A stretch of DNA of 64,000 nucleotides, taken from the NCBI GenBank assembly GCA_013397075.1, contig VWZS01000839.1:128413-192412 (forward strand), in the 5' to 3' direction. The notes beneath the pieces are model-generated. The model saw only the letters and a list, made by a program, of their open reading frames with translations. It was not told the DNA's origin and made no database searches. Positions 38,042 to 52,800 of the stretch are shown one piece after another; position 1 is the first letter of the stretch, and each line of letters opens with the position of its first letter. The stretch comes from Rhabdornis inornatus (Eukaryota > Chordata > Aves > Passeriformes > Rhabdornithidae). The translations under genes and the position numbers were made by a program.

Positions 38042-41000
38042 ATGCCAGCCACAGAGGAATGTGGACATATTTACAAAATAACTTCTCATATAAGTTTTAA
38101 TCAAATTATTAAAAAAACCTGACATTTAAATAATGGTTGTTGGGATCTCATTTTAAGCCTTTTGAGGTGAATAAAAGCAGTTAACTCCTCTCTACACTGT
38201 CGTTCCTAGTTACCTGCAAGTTCATAAATCGAGCTTTCTGTTATTTTAATCTTAGAGTTTGAAGACATTCATTGGAATTTTATTTATTGATGGCTATTTC
38301 TCTGCTCACCTTAAATTCCCTTGGAAATAAGCACCTCAGTACCTCAAGTAGACCTCTCAACTGATTTTCAATGTGTACTTCATTCCATGGCAGATTTCAG
38401 CTGACAAGGTGTAAGTGTGTAAAGTCAATCTGAAAATAAGACCATATTAAAAATGTCTTCTCATCTTGTAGCAGCAAAATCATTGGTCACCATAAGTCAT
38501 CACCTAATTACTGCCTATATTTCATGTTTCCACATCTAATTTGGAAGTGTGTACAACAATGGATGAATCATTAGGGATTCAGGCTTTGTTTTTTCGATGT
38601 ATAAAACCTAACCATTCCATTACGGACTTAAATTTTGTTGTAGAAACTACATTTTACCATCCATGTTAGAAAATCCTATAAAGTAAAAACTGCACTTTAA
38701 CAGGAATGACTGTACATGAAGACTAAAGCACATAGAAAGGACAAAGGAAATGTCCTAAGACTGTGAATGAAGAGAAATACCAAATTATTCTCTTGTTTTC
38801 ATACAACAACAATCTAGCTTTGGGGTCCTTCGGGGTGGTAAACAGTTTCCCTGCCAGGAAAGGATACAACTACATCAGATTACAATCAAATAAAGAGGTC
38901 GAAGGCATTAGACATGGCATGTGAGTTCGAAATTCCAGGTAAAACAAGCATGTCCCAGAATATATTATTCTCCAAGCATTTATATTCTCTGTATTACCAA
39001 AGAACCTACCTCCTCCAGTGCTGGGATATTATGGTTTCAGCCACAACAGGTGAAGAAAGTCCTCCTGGTAGAGGACTCATGGTTGTCTGTTCTATGGGCT
39101 TGGACCTTTGCAGAAGCATACCAGCACTTTATTCTTTCTGTTGGAATTGTCCTTATCTGATGTCAAAGTTCAGCCAGCAGAGGCAGCTACTCCTTTTGTC
39201 TCCATCTCTATTTCGCTTTGCTTCAGAACTCCCAGCAGCACTCAGCCATAATGCAAATAGCCAAGTGAGTAGCATGAAACAGTGCAAGACTCACAAAGCC
39301 CACAGTCTGAGGCCACAGAAACATGTTAGGTGAGCAAAGAGCTTGATAAGTAAATGTAGAAAAGTTGCATTTGTCTGTTGGTTTCAGGTAATACCTCCTC
39401 ATCCCACATGTTGATATCAGAATACACCAGAACACACCAGAATTTCTGCTTGTAAGATGATCATTTAGAAGGAAATTTAGAAGGATATGACGGTCCATCC
39501 CAAATAAGTGAAAGGTTATTGATAGGCATAACTGGGTTATGCTTGTTATGCTTGTCAGAAATGTGTTATAGAAAAAGTAACCATTTATTTCAAGGAAGTA
39601 GGAAGCAGAAGGTAATTTAATTTCTGATATTATTTTTACCAAGAAAAAGAACTACCTCACATTTGTTGATAGGTCACCAGAATTATAGTAAAATATAGAT
39701 TTAATGTAGTAAGAATAAAGCCATCTCCCTAAGCATTTTATGTCTGTGTATGCTTGGCTTTTTTTTCTTATTTAGTTAACCTTTCCCTAGCAGGGAATCA
39801 ATCATTTCTGCATCTTGTCTGCAATCACACAGAAGCATTTTAGAGTAGAGAGGAGGAGTAATGAGCACTGTGCACAGATACTGGGACAACTCTGTTCATT
39901 ACCTTAATACAAACATACAATACTCACAATATCTTTTAAGGCCACAGAAGAAGTTGTTGGATAAGACATTTCCTAAGAAAAAATACCATTCAGACAGGGT
40001 CAAAGTAAACAGCGTCCTCTGCTCCCCTCTCTGGACCTTGTGGAGGTCTGTGTAATAGTACAAAAAATAGTTCACGTAGTTCACAGGCCTTTTTCATATC
40101 AGTGGGTTTGTTTTTGGCATAATATGAAATGATAGGCAGTATTGCCCTATTCTGACATCCTTCAGCTAGTACTGTAAAACATGAGCCCAGAAGCTGAGCA
40201 GAAGCTATATTCCTCTCAAAATATATTGCCACTGTGCACCTCTGCTCTTGTAACAGAGAATTTACAAATAGAGCTGAGAAAGTGGCTAGGCCAGCGCACT
40301 AAGTAGGATCCTGCCAGAGAGCTCCAGTGGGGTTTGGTGCTCTGCATTTCATTCACAGCTGAGAGGGCAGCATTACTGGAAAATTCTTCTGTTTATATCC
40401 TAGTAAACACCTTTCCATGCTCAGCATAAACTATCTGGGAGCCACACTTTCCCCCCTGGCTCTTTGGCCAATATGAGTGTGTTTCATTTTCTGTGGGATA
40501 TTTGTGAAACAGGAACCACAGAAGCATTTCCAAGGAAGTCAGCAATTGCCTAATCTCCTGCAAGTGTACTCTTCGGAATTTATGCTAATATCAGCTTTTC
40601 TTTAGTTTGTGAACACTGCAGCAAATCTTTCTTTTTGTATTTTTTCTCCAGGCCGCACTAGTTCCAGCAACTCAGAGTATGGGAAAAATAGTTATGTGAC
40701 AGACAAAAACCTCAGTCTTACTGATTCAAAGATAAAAGCAGACCTGAGTCTGGTGTGTGTGATGCACCTTGAATCCAAACTACTTAGGCATCTATTTCTT
40801 GAGTGCTGAATAAATACAGTCACAACGTGAGTAGGCTGGCATGGGAGCAGAGAGGATGCACTTTTATACTGACTTATATGACCAGCGTGGAGCACAAAAA
40901 TGGAGCAAAAGGAAAAAGTAAACAAGGATGAGATCTCTTTTGGTTTCCCATTGAATCTACGTACATTCTGAGATTATTTAGAGACTGTGCATTTGTTATA

Positions 41001-44000
41001 TGACAATTCAGGGCACTAATCATTTGATTCTGGAAGAGTTTTTATTTGGACATGTGTAGAAATAGGCCTTTTTCTCACTTGTAGAGGTGGAGCTATAACA
41101 AACAAGGTTTGACAAATTGCTGCTCAATAGATGTATATGGTATAAGGAGTCTCAAGAAAATTATAAGCTAGAAAAATCAAAGCATAAATGAATATGTGAC
41201 ATCAAAACCTCTCACTTGCTTCTCTCCAGCTTTAATGATTTCTCTTTCTAAACAATCTGGGGTGCTGGGGAGAAAATACCTGTTTTGAAGAAAGAAATAG
41301 TGAAGTAAATCTGGTGAAATAGAATATCTCTAGAAGAGAAAGAAGAGTTGGAGGTAGTTCTGGATAAACAGAAAACCTGATGTAGAACACCAAAAGATTT
41401 TGTTTAAATCTTGTGCAATTTAAAAGAACTTATCTTCTTTTCAACCTGTTAATCAGTTTCTTTGTGAAATGTGGGAAAAAAAGATCTCACCCTAATATTA
41501 AGAGATATATATGAGCATAGAAAAAGTTTGCATAGTTAACACAACACCCTGCTTGCTAAGATCATCTTGATCTAATTCTCTTGTCAGCAAAGCCACTTCA
41601 TAGTAAAACTATACTCACAATTCATTTATTTGAATATTTTATCTTCCTAATAATTTCATAATTTTGATATTTTTTGTCATTTTTCCCAGTCTAAGAAATT
41701 TGGTTGAGAGCAATATAACAAAACAAATCAATCCACGTGAGTGGCCACAAACACCACATTGCTTATCTTTCTCTGTGAAACACTAGGCAGCTGCTGGCTT
41801 TTAGTGAGGACAGAAAACAAAGACCTGTTAGCATTCCTGTGCACATTTATTTATTTCACTTAGCAGTTGATTTTAGAAAAAGAAAGAAGCAGGACTGATC
41901 TGATGTCTTTCCTCTCAAGATCAACCCACATACTTCCTAGGACAGGAAGGATAGGTGAATAAAACACAGGACATTTGCTGCTTTTGTGGCTTCCATTACC
42001 CAGCTGATTCCATTGCCTCCCTGAGAACGACAGAGACAGACTCCAGCAGAGCAATTAGTTCAGTGGAGAAATGAAGTCAAGAGAATCTGCACTCTGGCAT
42101 AGGCACACTGGGTGTTGAAAAATCCCTTCTGCGAAGGACTATTTTTCTGGCCCTGCAAGCAAATCTGTAGGGAAAGCTTTTCTCTTCAGATATGTGGCTT
42201 GTCTTCACATGCAAAAGAGCAAGTTGCATCAGGCTCATTAAAAAATAAAGCCAAGGAGAGTGCTAGCAAAGCAGGGGAAGCATAGTCTGAAAAGACAGGC
42301 AGGCAGCAGGCACTGGGGTCTTGCACACCCAAAGGGCGTGTCAGGGAAGTAGCTTTTATGTCAGGCTGGTTTCAGACCACCACCACTTTGACCCCATTTC
42401 AGTTTCCTGATCAGCTGTATGATGGGACAAGGGAGATTTTAGATTTCCTATCCTGTGTTCCATGTCATCTAAGTTGACCTGTCCCACCTGGGCCCAGTTC
42501 CCATACATCAACAGAGGAAGGGAGATGTGGGGAGGACCTGGAAACCTGCCTCTGACCCCTCAAAATGAGAACAATGGTGCAGATTGCCTTAGGCTCATTG
42601 CAACCTCAACCTCAAGGTGCACCTAGATTGGAGTGGGAGTAGCCAGGGTTTCTATAAAACGTTACTGCAAACATCATTCCATGTAATAAATCAAGGTAGA
42701 GGGCTACAAACTGGGGATATGAAGTTGTTAAGACTAACAAACACCTTGAAAATGCTGACATCTGATCAATACCAGGCACATTTTAGAAGTTTGTATGAGA
42801 TGTGCCAGATGTAGATGATAACTGTAAGCACATACGGAAGCTCTTCAGATTTCTGCTACCAAAAGCTAACTCCCAAGCAAAGGAAGTGGTGTGGTTGGCT
42901 GGCCAGCATGAAAGCAAGGCTTGTGAGAAACATGGACTCACCAGACTCTGTTTCTGGCTCTTCCAATTCAGCTACCAGCTCTTTATACACATAATCCTGC
43001 TACATTCTTGAGACCTGCTAAAAAAACCCCCTTTTTAATTATGTTTATTATAAGGTGCAATGATGCAATGCTGTTTGTGTAGGGACAATGACACGCTCTC
43101 ATGGCATTTGTGACCTTGCCACATGTCACAGCAGCATACGTGTATTCCCTCCTCTCTCTCTGGCCCGAGGTGTACAGTTGCTTCATTGAACTTATATTTC
43201 CAGAGTGACCTTCAACACAAGATGTCATCCACTTTTCCCCAACTTTCATCTCTCTAGTGGTGCCTGCAAACCCCACACCTGCAGGGGAAAGAGTGTACCA
43301 AGCCACCTGCTTCAAGGGAAGATAAGCTTGTAAGACTAGCTAATGAAATCACTCAAGATAACCAGCTAGGGTAAGATGCTTCTGCATGATTTATGTTAGC
43401 CACAGAACAATGCTTCTTATTCCATGGGCAATTATTTTGAGATATATTTCTCTTTTGTTCAGCAAAAGACAGCAGAGGTGCAATAATGCGATGTTAAGTG
43501 ACTTAGTATCCCTTTGGCTGAGTATTCTCTGCTCTCTGGAGAGGCTCCCAGAGTCAGGATGCTTGTATTTACCTTCATAACAAATAACAATGATTAAATT
43601 TATATTAGTTCAAATGTTTCTGTGGTATGGTGCTGTTAATTTGCCCTGTGCACAGAAGTCAGCCGAGTCAGCTTTCATCACTTCAGAACCACACCAAGGG
43701 AGGAATGGAAGTGCTTGTTTTGGGCATTCCCCAAAATACAAGAATAGTAGTCATGAAAATGTAGAAGGCACATGGTGGGCTTGTGTTTGTGGGTGCAGCT
43801 GAGGCTAAGCAATATGGACATATTTAATTTTTCTCACAGAGTGAAATATAGATTTTCTTGAAGGCTTTAAGAAACCTAGTGATTTCTTTTTCCAAGCAAG
43901 AGTTCACACAATTGTGTTGTAATGTAATATTCATTATCCAGTATCTGACAAAAGTAATATCCCAGGCATCATAAGGTTTAGAAGGTAGTTAAATATTAAT

Positions 44001-47000
44001 TCTTCATGCATTTGAAATTATCATGACGGGAGGAAAGGGGACACCAATTATGCTATGGCACCAAAGTTATAAAATTAATTGCTTTTCTCATCCCCCACCA
44101 GGAGGGTTAACATAAGATGTTCGGATATAGTGAAAAAAGGAGGCAATGGAATTTAAACAAGAGCAGCATGGCATTTCCCTGCAATAGACTCCTTTTTATA
44201 CGTTACAGTTATGTAAGATCAAGAAAGACAGCAGAGGTGGTATGAACCAAGAGTTTGTTTTGCCTGAGACACTGGAAAAGTTGTTCAATACTGGTTCATC
44301 TCAGCAAAGCTATTATTCTTTGAATGCTAGAAAGGTCATCTGGGGTTATCTGCTGCATAAATACTGGCTGACCAAATTCATGGGAGGGAGCTTAGCTCTT
44401 GCACTCTTCCTTCTGAAACAATGATATTTGGGTCATTGTTTATGAATCTGGTGGCTATGAGTCAATCCTCTTCTCTGTCCCCCTTTTACATGGCCTGTAA
44501 ACAACTTTCCAGATTGACTGACATCTCATTGTTCATGGAGAGCTGTCTGTGAATATCCTTTTGTGTTACCCCTATGGAAGAGGTGTGTGGTACAGCTACT
44601 CTGCTTGCACAGTGGTGTATGGGAACTTGATGATGGTCCTAGCTGATAGCACCGGCTGGAATCCAAATGGAAGTGAGCATATCCTACTTTGCTCTCTCTG
44701 ATGCTGTAATTTAATATTTCTGGAAGACTGCAGGTGAGAAAGATATATATAAAGAATAATAAATAGTGTTTGCAAGAAATTTAAATCCACTTGCCTAATC
44801 ACTAAGCTGAAACAAGAGACCCTTTCTGGTTGTGATTCTGCTGTGGATTAATAAAATCATTCCAATTTTAAAAGCTTGACTTTCTTCACTAATAACATAT
44901 TTATAAAATACTAAGCTGCCTTTCTTGGCATTTTCTGTTGTGGAGGCTACATTTTTAATTCTAAATGTACCCTGTTTATGACATCGTTAGGGAAAATGGT
45001 GTGTGCAAGGTATAGTGAGATATTACATCTGGCATCCTGTTATCGGCTTTTAAATCAGATTCCCTCCCTGACAAAAGATGCTGATCTGAACTTTTCAAGA
45101 GATTAGTCAAGTTTCAAGGATAAATAAATTCTAAATTACTGTAGTTTCCATGGGTAATGTCTTCAGGATTCAGTCCTCATTGCACTTAACTGCACACTGA
45201 AACAGAGATTAATAACATGGATTGCTCCTTAATGCAAATAATTAACTCAGTTTGCCCTATTGTAAGAGTGGCTTTAGCATTTGAGTTTTTGATGCGTAAG
45301 AAGCAGGAGGCAGACGGCACTGACCATTAAAAACAGTATATTATTGATTGATGTAGATTAAACAAAAATGCCATTTAATCACAAGAAAATTAAGCATTGG
45401 CTGGTTTATTCTGATCCTCAAGGATCATTAAAGAGCATAGTTGAAATCTGAGCTTTTCTGCAGGCTGACTAACATATAGACCAGTACACCCTATTATTCC
45501 CATTCTCGAGTGACAACCGAGTAATATTGAGGAAGATATTCACTGGAATGCAAGCATAAATGTTTCTTTATATTTAGACTTCTGTATTTGAGGCAGTATT
45601 TTTTTTCCCTAAGCAAATAATTGCCTTAATGATACTTCTTGAGCACCTTAGGTGACTCTAAAAAAAAAAAAAAATCAACATTCCTGTGGTAAAATTAGGT
45701 CTTTGCCAGCCAGGTCAAATATGTGTTTTCTGGTAGATAAGAATCTCCTGAACTCATGGTGCCAAGTGACATCGCTGTTGACAGGCAGGAGAGTTCTTCA
45801 GATAAAGATGGATCCTAAATTGTGAGAATTTACCTACTTGAAGTTGTTTTGAGACAAGTAAAAACATGATGAATTTTCCTCTTCAGGCATTTCTATTCCT
45901 GCATGTTGTCCTCCAGTGCCCAGTGCTGATATTCAGTCTTTCAGTTCAAGATGGGCTGAAGGATGGAAGTAAATAGAACAGAAGTGTTCAGAAATCCTTA
46001 TTATAGTTTATCAATGAATTCACATAATGTTTTTTTGCTCATTTGAAACTGTAGGCTTTTTGATAGGGAGTAAACATGTAAAATATATTTATCAACCAAG
46101 CTGCTATTCAGTGAAAAAATTATTTTAGAAAAACTGATTTTGATGTTTTGGTGAACACTTCTTAATCAATACTGAGATACAAAGAGACAGTCTTGAGATG
46201 TGCAAGCTTGCATTGAATTATTATCAGTTCAGTGTGCAGAACATATCCATGCTATCAGTAATACCATTGCATGAGAGAATTCCCTCTACTCCATTACATC
46301 TCTACTGCAGCATCTGAGCAGTCATCCTTTAACTGCTTGGAAGTGTTTTAAACTTTGGTAAGTGTTCATGATTAGGCATCTCTTGATATTTGAATTGGCA
46401 CTCTTCAATGCTGCATCTTGTTACTGAAGTAACAAGAGTGAACAGCAATCTGTTAAGATATGCTTTAAACAGAGGTAAATTTGGCTTAAACCACTACTGC
46501 TTGTCAGTTGAAATCAAATCCATGCTTCTTACCAGAGTTTTGTGCCATTGCAAGATTACTGGATCTCCAAATATAAAAGCACGGGATGCCTGTGAGAAAC
46601 TTACTTAACTGTGTTTCACAGCATGCAGAACCTTTAATACACTGACATATGCAGAGCTCTTACTTCATTGCACAGGGAGCTCAGAATAGATCTTCTGGGA
46701 GAACCTGAGCTGATGCCAGAAATTCAGATGTGCCCAACTCCCCTTAAGAAACAGCATAGAATTGTTACGTACTGCAAACAGGATCACATTTTTCATAGCA
46801 TAGGGATTGGCCTCCAAAATGCCACCATCTCCTAAAATGAGCTAGATGCAGCAAAAAGCAAATTTCTGCTCTTGCCAGGATTGCTGTCAACCACCTCTTC
46901 TTTCTGCAAGAGACATCACTTCCTCTTGGAGCAGCAGCTTTCCTCCATGTCAGCAGAATAGTGACAGATCATGGGTTGAAATTATTGCAAAATTGGCATT

Positions 47001-50000
47001 TAATTTTCCCACTTTTTTAGCCTAAATGGTTTCAACACTTTTGGCTGGGTTTCCAGGGCTTTGTGTCAAACAATAAGATGTGATGAGATCCTCAGGATAA
47101 AGTTCCTGCAGCACTTTCCTTTAATTAAAAGGTTTAAATTTGCATCAGGTGTCAGTTTAAATAAACAGTGTAATTGCCTTCCTTTTTCCCCCCCTCAGTT
47201 ATTTCTGCATAGCCCAAATGATTTCTGTGGATTTGCTTTGGATTTGCAAGAGATTAGTGATCATCCAAGACTGAAAAAGCTGAATACTGTATAATGCTTT
47301 CTTTTTTGTGGACTCAGAATAACCACCTTGCTTGTCCTAAAGTGTGGAACATGCACTGAAAGTTCTTTCAGCTTAGAAGTATCTGTCATGAAGTTTGGTC
47401 AAAGAAATCTTTGGTCTTTCCTTAAAATCTTGGCCTATACTAGAAGCATCCCACCTCCAAATTGCTCTGGGACTCAAATGTTGAAAAGTGAAAAAAATTG
47501 CAGTCTTGATAGAAAAGAGTCATAGGATGGCTTGCTTGTATGAAATGCCTCTAAGCAACAAATCATGGGCTTGACTTCTTTGGGCATGTTTCTGAAATTG
47601 TATTAAACCCAAAAAAGCATTGAAGCCAAAGAATCCTTAATCAACAGGAGATATATATGATTAGCTATGGCTGAAAATTTTCTGAGAGTGTTTTTTATCT
47701 GTAAGTGCTATTGAAGCATCACTTTACTGAGACGCTCCACAAGAATGTGTGATTACTCAGAGTCTCGGGGGACTACAGACATACTTTGGTTTGAAGAAGC
47801 CAGAAAATTTATGCCAATGCCAGCATAACAGCTTCCATTTTTCTCAATATATTGTGTAATAGATGAAAATAGTAAAGTCAAAGGTAGCCATTTCAGTACC
47901 ACTTTTACAAATAAATATTTTCTTTCATGAGCAGAGAACCAGAGAATGGAATTTTTTGTCACAGTTTGTGGGCATAACAAAGCATCTGAACCTCAGCACC
48001 TCTCACTTGACATCTTTCTGCCCACCAGATGCCATGCTGGAGCTGCTCCTAATCGCAATTTAGCTAAAGTTTACATTACATATACTACTGATTAAGTGCC
48101 AGAAGCAATCAAAGAGACAAACTATCTGTGTCTGACATACAGCAACAGGGCTAGGGTAGATGCTGTGCTTTGACATTCCAAAGTGTGCTCAGAGCGGGAT
48201 GCTGCTGCTGGCTGGGATCCCAGTGCAAATCCAGGTGTGTCTGCATGGATCCTAGTGCAGATCCTCTTCATTTGTCACGGTGTGCTGCAGAGAAGCCCTG
48301 AAGGGCAGGGAGGGCACTGGGCCACTGTTGAGTCCTGAGCTCAGGAGGGTGACCATGCTCCTTCAGAACTAGTTTGGGCATGTCTGCAGAAAAAATAATT
48401 TATCCACTTGCACGTTCTTTGCTATTAGTGATAAACTTTCTGGACATCTTCATTACCGTGTATTGCCTAGGGTGGGAAGGAAATAAAGAAGTATGTGTTT
48501 GACATGCAGGCATACAAGTGCTAAAGACTAAGCTTCTTTGGCCTTTTGTGAAGACTGAGCATCCTCCAATTTTCCCCCCAGGGCCCTTCAAACTGGCAGC
48601 TTCTGACTACATATTTTTGTGTGAGATTTTACCACAGTAACATACATACACTAAAAAGGCAACTAGAAATATTACCAATGAAGAAAATATTTCTCCTTCA
48701 GTTCCTCTTGAAAAGACCTGGACAGAGGGGAAACATGATTTCTTACACCAAGCTGATAAATCGTTCTCATTTTTATTGGAAGTAAGGGCAATTTTTCCCC
48801 TAAGGAAACTGCATCTTAACACAATCCCTCATGGATGTTTAGTCAATGTTTCTGCATACCGGAAATTGGATAATCTCCCTTTGTATTTAACTACCAGATA
48901 CTATCTTTAAATAGACTATCTTCAGCCAGACCAATAAAGAGAAATTCCTGTCTCTGACCCTCTAGAAGTTTTCTTGTGGTCTCTCTTCCTTCTATTAGTG
49001 AGATTCTGCTCCAGTTTGGTCTAGGACTGCTTGCTTGTATAGTGATATCAGATAGGGAACCTCTTACCTCGAAGCATTCATAAGAATATGAAAGAGGAGC
49101 TTCACTTATTTCAATGCTGTAGTGTAGCTTAGTGCCATGCTTATTTTCTCCTACTGGTCATTTCCAGATGACAGCAGAAGGAATGCCTTTTGCTTTTTCC
49201 CTGGACAAACTGCATATACTGAGAAGTAGCACCTGCTATCACAACCAAAACACTTACCTACAGTGAAAAATCATGTCTGATAAAAACTAGGTTTTTTGAT
49301 GAAAATAAATTGCTTGCATTGAAACAGAGTTATCATGCATGACTACAGTGATTCTCTTTGATGATCAAAAATATTCTGTTTGCAAGCTGCCTTCTTCCAA
49401 CCACGATTTTGATGAAACAAGTACATTCACGCCTTATCACAATAAAGTGAAAACGTTATCAGAATAACAAATAGACAAGAAATTTCCTCTAAGGGCATGG
49501 GAATGGCAAGGACAGAGCTAATTATTTTAACGTGTGCAGTGCTAGTGCATTTGCAGTTATGTTTAGATTGATTTTTGTCTGGGTAGTTGTGGGTTCCTGT
49601 AAAATTGCTGACAGACAAAAACACTAGTCAGCGTCAAGACTGTAAATATTTCATTTTCTGGTATTTTTGCTTTTGTTGTTGTTATTGTTGTTCATTTTGC
49701 CAAACATTAAACACAAACACTCCCAAGTCTGTCTCTTTTCTTTCCTTCGCCTTTTTTCTTTCTCACCTTTCTGTAGAAATTGAAGGTGGCATTTAACTGC
49801 ACTGTTACAGAAAATAAGTTTCCAGCTTCTTCCAAAAGACCTTGAATTCTTTCATATTTGCTAAACAGCACTGTGAACTGTTTGAACAGAACAGTTAATA
49901 CCCAACACATTAGTATCAACCTAAGCAATCACCAGTAAAATTCCTCCTGAGGCAAAGGAATGTGGCATTTTTTTATTGTAACTCCACCAAAAACCTAGTA

Positions 50001-52800
50001 ATATGATTGAGAAATCAAAATAGAACTGAAACTTTACATCTTTGAGAAAACTTTTATCTCTTACAATTCCATCAGAGGTAGACTGGAAGAATGACAATAA
50101 AGTATAATGAACACTTGAGAGGCTTCTTAGTGGAAGTTTTCTCAGTTGAGACCATACATGTCTTTACCTTTTTAAAGACATCACTTTGAGTGAGACTTGG
50201 TTCATTACTGAAAATCAAATTACAAGTTCAATAGCTAGATAACTTAAGCCACAGAAAAGAAGATAAAACTATAACACAGCAAGAAAATTCCATTGGGACA
50301 AAAAGAGATGGATAGTTCAATAAATCCTTTATATTTAAGCCAATTAAAGGTACAATAACTATTTTATCCTCCCTATTTGTCTTTTTTTAAGAGATGATTA
50401 TGTCTTTTCAAGGTTTAGACAATTGAAATTCCCTATTTGCCTACTGCCACAAAAAGTGTTACAGTGCTTGTCCCTTTATGTATTATACAAATCTCATTCA
50501 TCAAGGCACTTATCCAGACTTTCCCAAAATTGCTTCTCATAAAGACAGTATTTGTAAGTAACTTTTGAAGTTATTTTTGGGATGAAGCCATATAGAGCAG
50601 CATTAATTGTCACCTCTCCAAATTACCAGGGATATTTGGGACTTTCTGTCAAAACAGTGGAAATTGAAGCCGTTGCAGGTGTCCGTGCAAACATCCCTGA
50701 CACCTTGTTCCACAGCTCCTGCATGCTTCCAGGGAAGATAAGCACGCATCTGGGCACAATTGCAGATGCCAGGACTCACACAGATCACACCTGAATATTC
50801 ATGTTTCTGAAAGCATGTAAAGGAATTCAATATTGTTTCCAGCTTTGGTATTCTCTCATAAATAAAGCTTTAAGAAAAGAAAAATATAGCTGGAAATGGG
50901 CCAATTACAACTGTGGAGTTAAGCATGGAAGCAGATATTTATATCAGCCTAAATACAGTGTTATAACAGTTTTAGTACAAGCTATTGGAAACATTTTTTT
51001 CTGAATTTCTAGATATGTGTCCCACAAATCTGTCTAGACTCACCATTGCTTGGATGCTCTCCCTAGAAATTAAGTGTCTTGCCCTGGGGATAGTAGCTGC
51101 TTTAAAAGTGATAGAGGGGATACCATATCAAATGGTGAATCTCAAAATTTGTTTTGGTCTGTCCAGTTGTTTGAAAAACAAAATTGCAATTTGGAAACCA
51201 ATTTGAGTCTCTGAAATATAAATAATTGAGGTCTGTGGGGAAGGCAGCAAACAGTCTACACATTGAAATTAGTCTGGCTTCAACGTTATAAATTATGCTA
51301 CAGTGACATCAGAAATATACATGCTTGGCTTATGATGCTCAATGCCATATATCTAAAATGAGCTAGGAAAAACAAGAATGTAAATTCATTCTGTCTGTAG
51401 ACATAAGCTTTTCTCTTTTTTTAGGCATGTTAATAGTCAAGACCACCCAGACACTTAGGAAATCAGATTAAAAGTCTATTTGCAACTGAACAGTGGAGCT
51501 TCTGCAGCTTCAGTTGTCTCAGCAGTTCTTCATCATGGAGCCATTTTAACATTCATCCATTAGACAGAAAGGATGAATCCTGCAGAAGGTGAGGTACAGC
51601 AACATACTGTATAAGGGCGGATGCCCTACACTGGTTTAGTTACAGCGTATCTTCAAAGTAACAACTTCATCACTTCTGGATCAAGTGTCTTCAGTCTTGA
51701 TAGCTCTGAAAATTCTCAGCACCTTCTTCTTCCAGTCAAGAGGGTGGCAGGTGTTTACAGAGTGAGACCATTTCATACATTTGCAATATTAATATATTGT
51801 AATACATCATGTTTAGTTCTTCAGGTAGAAACAAATTCACGTATGATGCACACACAGCTCCAAAAACTGGCTTTCAGATGTTGGTCTGTAGGCATCACTA
51901 AGGATTTGATCAGCGCCCAACTTCAGCAGAGCATGCACCAGGTGCCATCTTTAGTACAAAGAGTCAGTACTTAGAAATACAGAATAGTTTGTGTTAGAAG
52001 GGTAGACACCCATCACTTGAGGCTAAAAGCTGGATGTTGAACAAGGTAAGGGAAAAGGCAGGTAAGAGGCAAATCCTTTAAGGTGGGGTAGTGCTTTTTA
52101 TCATGACAGTGTCCTTACATAAGAGGCGAAGGCTTGAAAACTCCCCTCTGAAAGAGTGAAGTGCTGGGACATTCTCAGGTAAGCCTGAAGACATTCATCA
52201 CTTCTGATGGGCCTTAACTGATTCAACCATGATGATGTAGGAGGCAGCTATAACATCTTAGAAGATATCTAAGACTCCCAAAATGTCCCATGATCCACAG
52301 TTTTACATTATCCAGCATAAAACTCCCTGGCATTGCCACCTAGATTGAGTGTATATTAATCCAATGGACTTCACATTTTGCAGGCTTCCTCCCCCACGAA
52401 CGGGTCAAGACTGCAGCCATCACTTCGACCAACAAACATCAAAATTGCAGCAACCAAGTCTCATGGCTGGATCCAAGAGTGGTGACTATATATCTTTCTA
52501 GTCTTATTCTTTCTTTCTTTCAATTTATGCCTTAAGTGTTATTTTTATGCTTTTAGATTGCTACTTTTCTAATAAAAACAGCTACATTTTAAAATTTGCC
52601 AAGAACCTTATTCTACCTTAACATTCTAAAGTTTGAAAGTAAATGTTTGTTGTTGGACCTCCTGAGATCTGTTGTTTCTCCCCCACACCAGAGCAAATGA
52701 AACAACCTAAACCTGCCCAACATATCAGGATATAACAAGGTGGAAGCACTTTGCTGTCTCTATCTTTCTGTTCACCCACTCAAGAGATGTAAGAAGAGGC
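38042..52800. other. Non-coding stretch, unique-looking DNA
   Basis: This 14.8 kb holds no gene I can support. Small features are an A-run at 45661-45674, a TTG-rich run at 49672-49692, and a homeodomain/POU-like motif cluster near 45205-45245. A possible worn CR1 tail lies at about 51976-52010. Near 52480-52640 an AATAAA-containing segment, close to the transposon cluster, could be a degraded LTR end, but I cannot establish it. Confidence 0.5.

Noticed and set aside
51976..52010. Sequence resembling a CR1 3' tail (CAGAATAGTTTGTGTTAGAA)
   Set aside because: Similarity is lost after about 26 bases, too short to call without an alignment.
52480..52640. Possible degraded LTR end with an AATAAA signal next to the transposon cluster
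   Set aside because: It would be in plus orientation while the adjacent ERV pol remnant is minus, and no U3 signals or LTR ends are visible.
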